From Flavobacterium flavigenum (lineage in GTDB: Bacteria > Bacteroidota > Bacteroidia > Flavobacteriales > Flavobacteriaceae): a stretch of 64,000 nt of DNA. The DNA is taken from NCBI RefSeq assembly GCF_027111255.2, contig NZ_CP114285.2, positions 2,914,001 to 2,978,000 on the forward strand, given 5' to 3'. The position numbers were made by a program, and so were the translations under genes. The notes beneath the pieces were generated by a model. That model was not told the DNA's origin. It saw only the letters and a list, made by a program, of their open reading frames with translations, and made no database searches. Numbering within the stretch: the stretch's first letter is position 1; every line of letters begins with the position of its first letter. Below, piece after piece: positions 24,920 to 32,964 of the stretch.

Positions 24920-27331
24920 ATGAAAAAAAATCCTACTTCAATTCTGGCTTTCTTAGGAGTCTTAGGAATTCTGGCCATCATTTATGCCTCAATGATGCCG
25001 CAGTATATCTCTAAAGATGAAGAAGCGCTTGCTGAATTCTCAACTGAACGAGCACTAAATCAGGTTCAGATTATAGCCCAAAAGCCCCATTTTGTTGGCT
25101 CAACCAATCATGAACTAGTTGCCAATTACCTTAAACTCGAACTAAACAGAATTGGTCTCGAAACCTCGGTTCAGGAAGGTTTTACCCTGAATGACAAAGG
25201 TCTTTTGGTAAAATCTAAAAATATTCTGGCCCGTATAAAAGGAACTGATAGTTCAAAAGCCCTATTGTTGCTTTCGCATTATGACAGCGCACCGCATTCT
25301 TTTTCTAAAGGAGCAAGTGATGATGCCTCGGGAGTTGCCACAATACTTGAAGGTGTTCGAGCCTTTTTATATGCCAACGAAAAACATAAAAACGACATCA
25401 TAATCCTTTTTTCTGATGCTGAAGAATTAGGTTTAAATGGCGCCTCCCTATTTGTCAATAAACACCCATGGGCAAAAGATGTTGGACTTGTCTTAAATTT
25501 TGAAGCAAGAGGCTCTTCTGGCCCAAGCTACATGCTGATGGAAACCAACAAAGGAAACGAAGGACTTGTAAAAGAATTTTCGAATGCCAAAACAAAATAT
25601 CCTGTTTCAAACTCCCTGATGTACAGCATATACAAAATGCTTCCAAATGACACCGATTTAACCGTTTTTAGGGAACAGGGAAACATTCAGGGTTTCAATT
25701 TTGCTTTCATCGATGGCCATTACAATTACCACACGCAGCAAGACGATATTCAGCATTTAAACAAAACTACATTAACACATCAGGGATCATATTTGATGCC
25801 GCTTTTAAAATACTTTTCTAATATTGATTTAAACTCTACTCACTCCACAGAAGACAATGTCTATTTTAATGTTCCGTTCGGATTCTTTATAAATTATCCT
25901 TTTTCATGGGTTTTCCCAATGAGCGTTATTGCTTTAGGACTGCTTGTTTTTTTTATTTTCGTTGGAAAAGTAAAACATCTCATTTCTTTCAGGGAAATTT
26001 TTAAAGGATTTGTTCCTTTGTTAGGCTCCATAATAATTGCAGGTTTGGTAACCTTTTTGGGATGGAAAATCATTCTGCAGATTTATCCGCAGTATTCTGA
26101 TTTACTAAACGGCTTTACCTACAATGGGCACGCGTACATTGGAGCATTCGTAACACTTAGCATTGCGATTTGTTTTGCTTTTTACCATCATTTTTCTGAA
26201 GAAAAAATTACGATGAATCATTTCGTAGCTCCGTTATTGTTATGGATTATCATCAATATTGTTTTAGCCAATCAATTAACGGGAGCAGGCTTCCTGATTA
26301 TCCCGGTGTATTTTGGAGTTCTTTTATTGGGAATTTTTGTCTTCACGCATCATTACAGCGTTGGGTTGAATTTATTATTCAGTATTCCGGCTCTGGCAAT
26401 CGTAGCACCGTTTATTGTGATGTTTCCAATTGGTTTAGGTTTAAAAATCCTTTACGGAAGTGCCGTACTAACTGTTTTACTTTTCGGATTGCTGCTTCCT
26501 GTATTTGGATCTTTTGTAAGAAAGGGAATCTGGACCATGCTTTTCTTTATCCTGTCGATCAGCTTTTTTGTATATGCGGGTGTAAATTCAGATTATGAAC
26601 CTGGAAAAGCAAAATCAAACAGTTTATTATACGTTTATAATGCCGACACAAATTCTGCGGTATGGACTACTTATGATACTAACCTCGACGACTGGACTAA
26701 ATCATATCTTGGGAATATGAATCAAAAAGCAGTTGGTTTGAACGGTCTTCCAATAGCCAGTAAATACAACACCCCTTTTACTTACAGTGCTGTTGCTCCT
26801 AAAATAGAAGTTCCAAAGCCAACTATTTCCTTTGTAAGAGACAGTTTAATAGGAAGCAAAAGATATCTTAAAATAAAAATTACACCAAACCGTAAAGTCA
26901 ACCGTTACGATATTTATGCCAATCCAAAAATGTCTTTTTATAATTTTAAAGCCAATGGCGTTTCGGCTTCCGGACAAAAAGGAAATCTTTTGGAGAGAAA
27001 GGACAGCAAAATTTTATGCTACTATGTCGTAGGAAACGAACCTCTTGTAATGGAATTCATCATCAATAAATCATCTGTTTTTGATATGGATATGATTGAA
27101 AGCTCTTTCGATTTAATGACCAATCCGTTGTTCAATATCAAACCAAGAAGCAACTGGATGATGCCAACACCTTTTGTTCTGAATGATGCTATTTTGGTTC
27201 AGCAGAAAATAAAACGATATTCACCGCCGGTAAAACCTATAGAAACTGCTCCTGTAACTGACAGTACAACCGTTAAAATAGATAGTCTGACACCTGTAAT
27301 GAAAATTAAGAAAGAAGTCATCAATCAATAG
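24920..27331 (+). CDS. Membrane-anchored M28-family metallopeptidase
   Basis: An exopeptidase-type zinc protease. An N-terminal membrane anchor (about 7-28) precedes the M28 domain: LLLLSHYDSAPHSFSKGASD and DASG supply His and the bridging Asp near residues 119-136, IILFSDAEELGLNGASLF gives the catalytic Glu pair, LNFEARGSSG and FIDGHYNYHTQQDDIQH supply the remaining Glu and His. From about residue 320 to 560 there are eight or so transmembrane helices, and a soluble C-terminal beta domain follows to residue 803. The layout resembles the Fxna/Pff1-like M28 proteins of eukaryotic membranes and their bacterial counterparts. It ends in a strong terminator. Confidence 0.92.
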   Translation: MKKNPTSILAFLGVLGILAIIYASMMPQYISKDEEALAEFSTERALNQVQIIAQKPHFVGSTNHELVANYLKLELNRIGLETSVQEGFTLNDKGLLVKSKNILARIKGTDSSKALLLLSHYDSAPHSFSKGASDDASGVATILEGVRAFLYANEKHKNDIIILFSDAEELGLNGASLFVNKHPWAKDVGLVLNFEARGSSGPSYMLMETNKGNEGLVKEFSNAKTKYPVSNSLMYSIYKMLPNDTDLTVFREQGNIQGFNFAFIDGHYNYHTQQDDIQHLNKTTLTHQGSYLMPLLKYFSNIDLNSTHSTEDNVYFNVPFGFFINYPFSWVFPMSVIALGLLVFFIFVGKVKHLISFREIFKGFVPLLGSIIIAGLVTFLGWKIILQIYPQYSDLLNGFTYNGHAYIGAFVTLSIAICFAFYHHFSEEKITMNHFVAPLLLWIIINIVLANQLTGAGFLIIPVYFGVLLLGIFVFTHHYSVGLNLLFSIPALAIVAPFIVMFPIGLGLKILYGSAVLTVLLFGLLLPVFGSFVRKGIWTMLFFILSISFFVYAGVNSDYEPGKAKSNSLLYVYNADTNSAVWTTYDTNLDDWTKSYLGNMNQKAVGLNGLPIASKYNTPFTYSAVAPKIEVPKPTISFVRDSLIGSKRYLKIKITPNRKVNRYDIYANPKMSFYNFKANGVSASGQKGNLLERKDSKILCYYVVGNEPLVMEFIINKSSVFDMDMIESSFDLMTNPLFNIKPRSNWMMPTPFVLNDAILVQQKIKRYSPPVKPIETAPVTDSTTVKIDSLTPVMKIKKEVINQ

Positions 27332-27345
27332 TGATTTCTAAAAAG

Positions 27346-27380
27346 AAAAGGCAGACTTATCAAAAACAGTCTGCCTTTTT
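27346..27380. terminator. Bidirectional intrinsic terminator
   Basis: Perfect stem AAAAGGCAGACT/AGTCTGCCTTTT with a T5 tail, between the convergent peptidase and rhodanese genes. Confidence 0.92.
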
Positions 27381-27384
27381 ATAT

Positions 27385-27780
27385 TTAACAGGCACATTCA
27401 ATCTTAAGTCCGCCTTTCACTCCTTCTGAGCCTTCAGTTGCATATCCGTCGAGCTTCCACCACTCCAGTCCGCCAATTAATTCTTTCACTTTAAACCCGA
27501 GTCTCACCATATTTAAAGCTCCTTTTGTCGAAGCATTGCAGCCAATTCCGTCGCAATAGGTCACGTATAAAACATCTTTATCCAAATGCTGTGTGGTTTC
27601 TAAATTCATATCCCGATGAGGAATATTAATTGCGTTCGGAATATGTTCTTTCTCATATCCAAAAGTTCTTCGGGCATCGATTACAACTATTTTCTCACCA
27701 TTGTTCAGGGCTTCAAATAAATCTGAGGGATCCATTTCAAAGGCCAGCTTATTTTCGTAATGCTTAATTTGTGCTTCCAT
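27385..27780 (-). CDS. Single-domain rhodanese-like protein
   Basis: A sulfurtransferase-type domain of 131 aa: IVVIDARRTFGYEKEHIPNA and INIPHRDM are the CH2-type blocks, and the active loop is VTYCDGIGCNASTKGA, with the persulfide-carrying Cys in the YC position. The C-terminus IECAC has two additional cysteines. It is divergent from a LysR regulator with 146 bp between them, a layout that usually means regulation by that LysR protein. Sulfur donor and acceptor cannot be told. Confidence 0.88.
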   Translation of the reverse strand: MEAQIKHYENKLAFEMDPSDLFEALNNGEKIVVIDARRTFGYEKEHIPNAINIPHRDMNLETTQHLDKDVLYVTYCDGIGCNASTKGALNMVRLGFKVKELIGGLEWWKLDGYATEGSEGVKGGLKIECAC

Positions 27781-27816
27781 TATTTTAGTATATTAAAGTT
27801 TTTGTTTTTCAAAATT

Positions 27817-27833
27817 AGAATGGTTTACATTCT
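27817..27833. promoter_or_regulatory. Candidate LysR operator
   Basis: AGAATG-GTTTA-CATTCT is a perfect 6-bp palindrome with a 5-bp centre, inside the 146-bp divergent gap between the rhodanese and LysR genes. Spacing fits the interrupted dyads bound by LysR-type regulators. Location and symmetry are seen; binding is inferred. Confidence 0.4.
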
Positions 27834-27926
27834 TATAAAAACGAAAAGAATTCATGCAGAACATTACTTTTTTTCATACAAAATCCAATCTAAAATTTTG
27901 TTTCTTTGTTTATAAATCAATGGGAA

Positions 27927-28829
27927 ATGGAAATACGCCACTTAAAACTGATAAAAGCAATTGTTGAAGAAGGAAGCATTACCAAAGCTATCGACAAACT
28001 TCATTTGACACAATCGGCATTGAGTCATCAGCTGAAGGAAGCAGAATATCAATTGGGAACTGCCATTTTTCTTCGAACCAATAAAAAACTGGTTTTGACC
28101 AAAGCCGGCGAAAAAATCTACGATCTCGCCAACGAAATCCTGAACAAACTCACAGAAACCGAAAACCAAATCAAACAGATGGTTTATGGTGAACATGGCG
28201 AAATCAGGATCAGTACAGAGTGCTTTTCAAGTTATCACTGGCTTCCATCGGTTTTGAAGCAGTTTCATCTTTTGTATCCGAATGTGGAGCTGAAAATAGT
28301 GATTGAAGCAACTCATATTCCGTTGCAGAAACTTTTGGACAACACCATTGATATCGCCATTATAAGTGATCCGATTAAAGACAGCAATATAAAATACACC
28401 GAACTTTTTCAGGATGAAGTGATGATGGTCGTTTCTGAAAATCATACCTGGGCAGATAAAAAGTACGTTGTTGCAGAAGATTTCATCAATGAACATCTGA
28501 TTATTCATTCGCTGCCGATGGAAACCGTTACCATTCATCAGTTTCTTTTGGCTCCAGCCAAAGTGACTCCGAAGAAAATAACCCCAATGCCTTTAACAGA
28601 AGCGTCTTTGGAAATGGTAAAAGCCGATATGGGGGTGATGTCAATGGCAAAATGGGCCGTTCAGCCTCACTTGAAATCCAGTCCGATCAAAGCAATTAAA
28701 GTTGGGAAAAATGGCTTAAAGAGAAAACACTTTATCGCCACAAGAGCGAATGAACATTATCCGGACTATTTCAATCATTTTATCAGCTTTCTACAAACCG
28801 AAATCAACCTCCAATGGAATATTCAATAA
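27927..28829 (+). CDS. LysR-family transcriptional regulator
   Basis: Standard 300-aa LTTR. The N-terminal winged helix-turn-helix is MEIRHLKLIKAIVEEGSITK plus LHLTQSALSHQLKEAEYQLG; the long linker helix and the periplasmic-binding-protein-like effector domain (about 90-295) follow. The ATG at 27927 was chosen because the HTH always begins within a few residues of the start; an upstream TTG adds only seven residues. The HTH and the IRISTECFSSYHWLP block look MetR-like, which would fit sulfur metabolism and the divergent rhodanese, but this is inference. It overlaps the next gene by 16 bp. Confidence 0.92.
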   Translation: MEIRHLKLIKAIVEEGSITKAIDKLHLTQSALSHQLKEAEYQLGTAIFLRTNKKLVLTKAGEKIYDLANEILNKLTETENQIKQMVYGEHGEIRISTECFSSYHWLPSVLKQFHLLYPNVELKIVIEATHIPLQKLLDNTIDIAIISDPIKDSNIKYTELFQDEVMMVVSENHTWADKKYVVAEDFINEHLIIHSLPMETVTIHQFLLAPAKVTPKKITPMPLTEASLEMVKADMGVMSMAKWAVQPHLKSSPIKAIKVGKNGLKRKHFIATRANEHYPDYFNHFISFLQTEINLQWNIQ

Positions 28830-29263
28830 GAAACTGTGAAATAAACGATCTGCCAAAATTAGTTGTTCTCTGTCAAAAACATGCAGAATTCGAGAAAGCC
28901 GATTATGATCCTGAAGGAAAAGAAGAAGGCTTGAAAAAAGAACTTTTTAATGAAAATCCTAAATTGTTTTGCTTAGTTGTTGCTGCAAAACAAACAATCG
29001 TTGGTTATGTATCCTATACTTTTGATTTTTCAACCTGGGATGCTTCGACATTTCTGTACATGGATTGCCTGTTTCTCGAAGAAGAAGTCCGAAGTTTCGG
29101 AATTGGCGAAATTTTAATCGAACAATTAAAAGAAATCGCAATCAAAAATAAATGTGTAAATATTCAGTGGCAAACACCGGAATTCAACACAAGAGCCATT
29201 AAATTTTACAATCGAATGGGCGCAAAAGGAAAAGATAAAGTGAGATTTACTTTAACTTTGTGA
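28814..29263 (+). CDS. GNAT-family N-acetyltransferase
   Basis: Single GNAT domain of 149 aa. The order is typical: SIRNCEINDLPKLVVLCQKH start, VGYVSYTFDFSTWDASTFLY strands 3 and 4, LEEEVRSFGIGEILIEQLKE in the acetyl-CoA site (Q/RxxGxG/A reads RSFGIG), and TPEFNTRAIKFYNRMGAKGK near the end. Its start lies inside the LysR gene, so translation is coupled. The DYDPEG and FSTWDAS segments resemble diamine/spermidine-type acetyltransferases, but the substrate is not shown. Confidence 0.9.
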   Translation: MEYSIRNCEINDLPKLVVLCQKHAEFEKADYDPEGKEEGLKKELFNENPKLFCLVVAAKQTIVGYVSYTFDFSTWDASTFLYMDCLFLEEEVRSFGIGEILIEQLKEIAIKNKCVNIQWQTPEFNTRAIKFYNRMGAKGKDKVRFTLTL

Positions 29264-29273
29264 AAAATTTAAT

Positions 29274-29320
29274 TTCGCAAAGACGCAAAGTTTTTTCACA
29301 ATCTTTGCCACTTTGCGAGA
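29274..29320. repeat. CGCAAAG/CTTTGCG intergenic repeat
   Basis: TTCGCAAAGACGCAAAGTTT followed after a short gap by ATCTTTGCCACTTTGCGAG forms a partial inverted repeat between two genes. It shares words with 637-682. Weakly conserved and of no known role. Confidence 0.35.
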
Positions 29321-29341
29321 TTATTAATTAAATCTCAAAAA

Positions 29342-30157
29342 ATGACAAAAATAAGCATATTAGGCTGTGGATGGCTCGGACTTCCTCTGGCAAAAAGACT
29401 AATCGAAAAAGGAAATTCAGTAAACGGATCCACAACTTCAGAAAACAAACTTCCGATTTTAAAGGATGCGGGAATAAATCCGTTTTTAGTTACGCTTGAA
29501 AGCGAAAGTGTTTCTGAAAACATCAATGCTTTTTTAGCGGAAAGCGAAGTCCTGATTATTGATATTCCACCAAAACTGAGAGCGGTCAATCCGGATTCTG
29601 AAAAGAAAGTTTTTGTCGAAAAAATCAAAAACCTGATTCCGTTTGTAGAGAAATCATCAGTCAAAAAAGTGCTTTTTATAAGTTCAACTTCGGTTTATGG
29701 AGATGAAAATGATTTGATAACAGAAGAAACAACTCCAAATCCCGAAACTGAAAGTGGCAAACAATTGCTTTTGGCAGAGGAAATGCTGCAGAAAAATCAA
29801 AATTTTAAAACCACTATTCTGCGTTTTGGCGGATTAATTGGTAAAGATCGTCATCCTGTTACTTCGTTATCAGGAAAAGAAAACTTAGCAAATGCAGATG
29901 CTCCCGTAAACCTGATTCATCAAAACGATTGCATCAACATCATCGAAGAAATTATAAACCAATCAAAATGGAATGAAGTCTTTAATGCATCAGCACCTTT
30001 TCATCCAACCAGAAAGGATTATTACACAGAAAAAGCAAAAGAACAAAACCTAATTTTGCCAAATTTCAGCGCTGAAAAATCGAATAGTAGAAAGGTTATT
30101 TCAAGCAAGAAAATTGAAACCGTTTTGGATTATCAATTTAAACTGGAAAATTATTGA
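29342..30157 (+). CDS. NAD-dependent epimerase/dehydratase-like (SDR) protein
   Basis: Extended SDR with an N-terminal Rossmann motif ISILGCGWLGLPLAKRLIEK (GxGxxG). Later blocks are VLFISSTSVYGDENDLITEE, where the SVYG Tyr is the catalytic Tyr position, ILRFGGLIGKDRHPV and DAPVNLIHQNDCINII. The usual YxxxK is weak: SGKQLLLAEE sits where it would be, so catalytic activity as an epimerase is doubtful and a reductase or binding role is possible. 271 aa. It is followed by a 24-bp inverted repeat. Confidence 0.85.
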   Translation: MTKISILGCGWLGLPLAKRLIEKGNSVNGSTTSENKLPILKDAGINPFLVTLESESVSENINAFLAESEVLIIDIPPKLRAVNPDSEKKVFVEKIKNLIPFVEKSSVKKVLFISSTSVYGDENDLITEETTPNPETESGKQLLLAEEMLQKNQNFKTTILRFGGLIGKDRHPVTSLSGKENLANADAPVNLIHQNDCINIIEEIINQSKWNEVFNASAPFHPTRKDYYTEKAKEQNLILPNFSAEKSNSRKVISSKKIETVLDYQFKLENY

Positions 30158-30232
30158 ACCGTATAAGTTATATAAGTTCATATAAAGCAAATTTGCATAA
30201 AGCTTAACTGAACTTATATAACTTATATGGTT
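30157..30232. repeat. Inverted repeat with 24-bp arms
   Basis: AACCGTATAAGTTATATAAG with TTCA (30157-30180) is inverted at 30209-30232 with one mismatch, followed by an A-rich run just before the ogt start. A single arm variant, TGAACTTACATAACTTACAT with GGTT, recurs at 31664-31687, again just before a start codon. Confidence 0.7.
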
Positions 30233-30270
30233 AAAAAAACATTTACGAACTTTGTGTTTAAACTAAATTC

Positions 30271-30747
30271 ATGGAAACAGTTTATATCAATTCGCCTCTC
30301 GGTATCACCAAAATTATTGGTGATACAAATGGTATTTCAGTAATTTCTGTTTCTGATGTTGGTACAAATGAAATCTCAGAGACAATTCCCGAAGTTTTAA
30401 AAGATGCTGTTTCACAGTTAGACGAATATTTCAAAGGAAAAAGAACTGATTTCAATTTAAAACTAAACCCAAAAGGAACCGAATTTCAACAGAAAGTCTG
30501 GAAAGCTTTACTCGAGATTCCATACGGAAAAACAGTAAGCTACATGGATCAGACTAAAAAACTCGGAGATATAAAAGCGATTCGGGCTGTAGCATCTGCA
30601 AATGGCAAAAATCCGCTTTGGATTGTCGTTCCATGTCATCGGGTTATTGGCACTAACGGCTCCCTTACGGGTTACGCCGGAGAAATATGGCGCAAAAAAT
30701 GGCTTTTGGAACATGAAAGCCCGACTGCACAGCAAAGTTTGTTTTAG
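30271..30747 (+). CDS. ogt: Methylated-DNA-protein-cysteine methyltransferase
   Basis: Repairs O6-alkylguanine by irreversible transfer of the alkyl group to its own Cys. The active site is WIVVPCHRVIGTNGSLTGYA with Cys122 in PCHR, preceded by the HTH block FQQKVWKALLEIPYGKTVSY and KAIRAVASANGKNP. Length of 158 aa matches single-domain Ogt; no Ada N-terminal zinc domain is present. It begins a run of DNA-repair-like genes (exonuclease, AlkZ-like protein), all on the same strand but separated by repeats. Confidence 0.94.
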   Translation: METVYINSPLGITKIIGDTNGISVISVSDVGTNEISETIPEVLKDAVSQLDEYFKGKRTDFNLKLNPKGTEFQQKVWKALLEIPYGKTVSYMDQTKKLGDIKAIRAVASANGKNPLWIVVPCHRVIGTNGSLTGYAGEIWRKKWLLEHESPTAQQSLF

Positions 30748-30903
30748 TTTGCCACGAATTTCACTAATTTGCACGAATTAAAAAAATCCTAAATTAAAAT
30801 TCACCGATAATTTATTGTATTACAATTCTTATATTATAATCAAATTAGTGTACATTTATTTTAAAAAAGAATTAGCGTAAATTCGTGAAATTCGCGGCAA
30901 AAA
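30748..30903. repeat. Inverted GCCACGAATTTCAC-type repeat around an AT-rich gap
   Basis: TTTGCCACGAATTTCACTAA (from 30748) is inverted near 30872-30903 as TTCGTGAAATTCGCGGCAAA; about 27 of 32 positions pair. Similar words stand at 15405-15480 and near 59697. The second arm abuts the start codon of the exonuclease gene. Confidence 0.5.
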
Positions 30904-30908
30904 ACATT

Positions 30909-31622
30909 ATGATTGAAAAAATAAACCTCAACAACATTTTATTTCTTGATATAGAAACTGTTCCTGAAGAAGAAAACTTCAATTCGCTCGATCCGGAAAT
31001 GCAGTCCCTTTGGGATTTAAAAACGCAATACCAACGAAAAGAAGAATTTACCCCTGAAGAATTTTACGATCGTGCCGGAATCTGGGCAGAGTTTGGAAAG
31101 ATTATTTGTATTTCGGTTGGATATTTTACAATCAAAGGAGATATTCGGAATTTCAGGGTAACTTCTTTTTTTGGAGAAGAAAAAAAAATCCTGAAAGACT
31201 TTAATAATCTGCTGAACAATCATTTCAATCAGCCACAGCATCTTTTATGCGGACACAATGCTAAAGAATTTGATATACCATTTCTCGCACGCCGAATGAT
31301 TATCAACCAGATTGCAATTCCGGACAAACTGAATTTATTCGGTAAAAAACCATGGGAAATTCCGCATCTGGATACTTTAGAATTATGGAAGTTTGGTGAT
31401 TACAAACACTTTACTTCTTTAAAATTACTAACCAAAATTCTTGGTGTTCCTTCTCCAAAAGGCGATATCGACGGAAGTCAGGTAGCACATGTCTATTATG
31501 TAGAAAAAGACATTGACCGGATTGTAACCTATTGTGAAAAAGATACGATTGCTGTCGCACAGATTTTCCTTCGTTTACGGCGTGAAGATTTATTGATTGA
31601 GGAAGAAATTATTCATGTATAG
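30909..31622 (+). CDS. DnaQ-like 3'-5' exonuclease (PolB-exonuclease-like)
   Basis: A predicted 3'-5' exonuclease with RNase H-like fold. Exo I is ILFLDIETVPEEENF (Asp, Glu), Exo II lies in LLCGHNAKEFDIPFLARR (Asp after the GHN), and Exo III is the DRIVTYCEKDTIAVAQIFLR segment (Tyr and Asp). This is the order of the PF10108-type PolB-like exonuclease domain. The ATG at 30909 removes an upstream GTG extension that lies in repeat DNA. No polymerase domain is present; at 237 aa it is stand-alone. Confidence 0.9.
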   Translation: MIEKINLNNILFLDIETVPEEENFNSLDPEMQSLWDLKTQYQRKEEFTPEEFYDRAGIWAEFGKIICISVGYFTIKGDIRNFRVTSFFGEEKKILKDFNNLLNNHFNQPQHLLCGHNAKEFDIPFLARRMIINQIAIPDKLNLFGKKPWEIPHLDTLELWKFGDYKHFTSLKLLTKILGVPSPKGDIDGSQVAHVYYVEKDIDRIVTYCEKDTIAVAQIFLRLRREDLLIEEEIIHV

Positions 31623-31663
31623 TTTATTTTGAGTTACTAAGGTTTTGAAACGCAAAATTTAAA

Positions 31664-31687
31664 TGAACTTACATAACTTACATGGTT
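31664..31687. repeat. Half-copy of the 30157-30232 repeat
   Basis: TGAACTTACATAACTTACAT plus GGTT and an A-run, differing from the right arm at 30209-30232 only by two T to C changes, 16 bp before the next start codon. No matching left arm is seen. Confidence 0.6.
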
Positions 31688-31703
31688 AAAAAAAACGTTT
31701 CAA

Positions 31704-32789
31704 ATGACACACTACGAAATTTCAAATCTTAGGCTTGCTTCCCAAAAATTGCACAAAACCAATGCTTGTTCGCCAGAGGAAATTGTCAGGCATCTTGGTG
31801 CCATGCAGGCTCAGGATTATGCAATGGCTAAATGGGCGATTTGTTCCCGATGTGATGCTACTGAAAAAGAAATCGATGAAGCCATTAATTCCGGAAAAAT
31901 AATCCGTACCCATATTTTACGTCCAACCTGGCATTTGGTTGCTGCCGAAGATATTTACTGGATGCTTGATCTTTCCGGACCACAGGTCAAACGCATTATT
32001 CTTGCCGAAACGAAAAAATATGGCTGTGACGAAAAAGAATTTGGCAAGATCAACTCAGAAATAGAAAAAATACTGGCCGGAAACAATCATTTAACCCGGG
32101 AAGAAATCATAAATGAATTGAATGTCAAAAAGTTTTCAGGCGATTATAAATTAAGTCCTGTTCTGATCATGATGTATGCAGAATTAGATGGTTTAGTCTG
32201 CAATGGCAAAATGAAAGGCAAAAAAATGACGTATGCCTTACTGGAAGAAAGGGCTCCTAAACCAAAAAGCAAATTAACCAAAGAAGAAGCTTTAGCTAAA
32301 CTTGCAAAACGTTATTTTAAAAGCCGTGGTCCGGCAACAGTCGCCGATTTTTCACACTGGTCCGGTTTTTCTGCAACAATTTGCAAATCCACTATTAATG
32401 CAATTTCATTGCAATTGAACAGCATCACTATTGATAATCAGCAATTTTGGTTCGGAAAAGATCACCCTAATCCAGATAATTTCCCCGAAAGCGTACATTT
32501 TCTCGCAGCCTTCGATGAGTATTTAATCTCGTATAAAAACCGCGAATCTTCCATTTTATTAGAGCATCAACCAAAAGCTTTTACCAAAAACGGCATTTTT
32601 AAACCTACAATTGTAGAAAACGGAAAAGTAATCGGAACCTGGAAAAGAACCATCAAAAAAGATCACGTCAAAATTGAAACCGACTTTTTTAATCAAACCG
32701 AAATGAGCAAAAAGCAACTACTTTTTGAAGGATTAAAATCTTTTGAAAATTATCTGGAAACGAAAATTTTTATTGAACAAAATTCATAA
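31704..32789 (+). CDS. AlkZ/YcaQ-like winged-helix DNA glycosylase family protein
   Basis: Belongs to the HTH_42 (AlkZ-like) family of DNA glycosylases, which excise alkylated or cross-linked bases. The family active-site motif QxQ is present: HLGAMQAQDYAMAKWAI, with Gln35 and Gln37. Next come the typical blocks IIRTHILRPTWHLVAAEDIY, a middle ALAKLAKRYFKSRGPATVAD and FHWSGF-like segment, and near the end HFLAAFDEYLISYKNRES. At 361 aa it has full family length. Its context after Ogt and a 3'-5' exonuclease fits a role in alkylation repair; substrate is not shown. Confidence 0.88.
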   Translation: MTHYEISNLRLASQKLHKTNACSPEEIVRHLGAMQAQDYAMAKWAICSRCDATEKEIDEAINSGKIIRTHILRPTWHLVAAEDIYWMLDLSGPQVKRIILAETKKYGCDEKEFGKINSEIEKILAGNNHLTREEIINELNVKKFSGDYKLSPVLIMMYAELDGLVCNGKMKGKKMTYALLEERAPKPKSKLTKEEALAKLAKRYFKSRGPATVADFSHWSGFSATICKSTINAISLQLNSITIDNQQFWFGKDHPNPDNFPESVHFLAAFDEYLISYKNRESSILLEHQPKAFTKNGIFKPTIVENGKVIGTWKRTIKKDHVKIETDFFNQTEMSKKQLLFEGLKSFENYLETKIFIEQNS

Positions 32790-32964
32790 TGATTGAAGTA
32801 ACTTACTTGTTTTAACTGCGAAACTACTTTTGTAATGCTCTTTTATAATGAATACAATTGTTAAGATTTAACTCTTTCAGAATGGTTTGTTATATTTGAA
32901 TTAAAATAGTAAAGCTTTTAATTATATTATATCCTAACGAACTACTTACAAAAATAAATACTAA

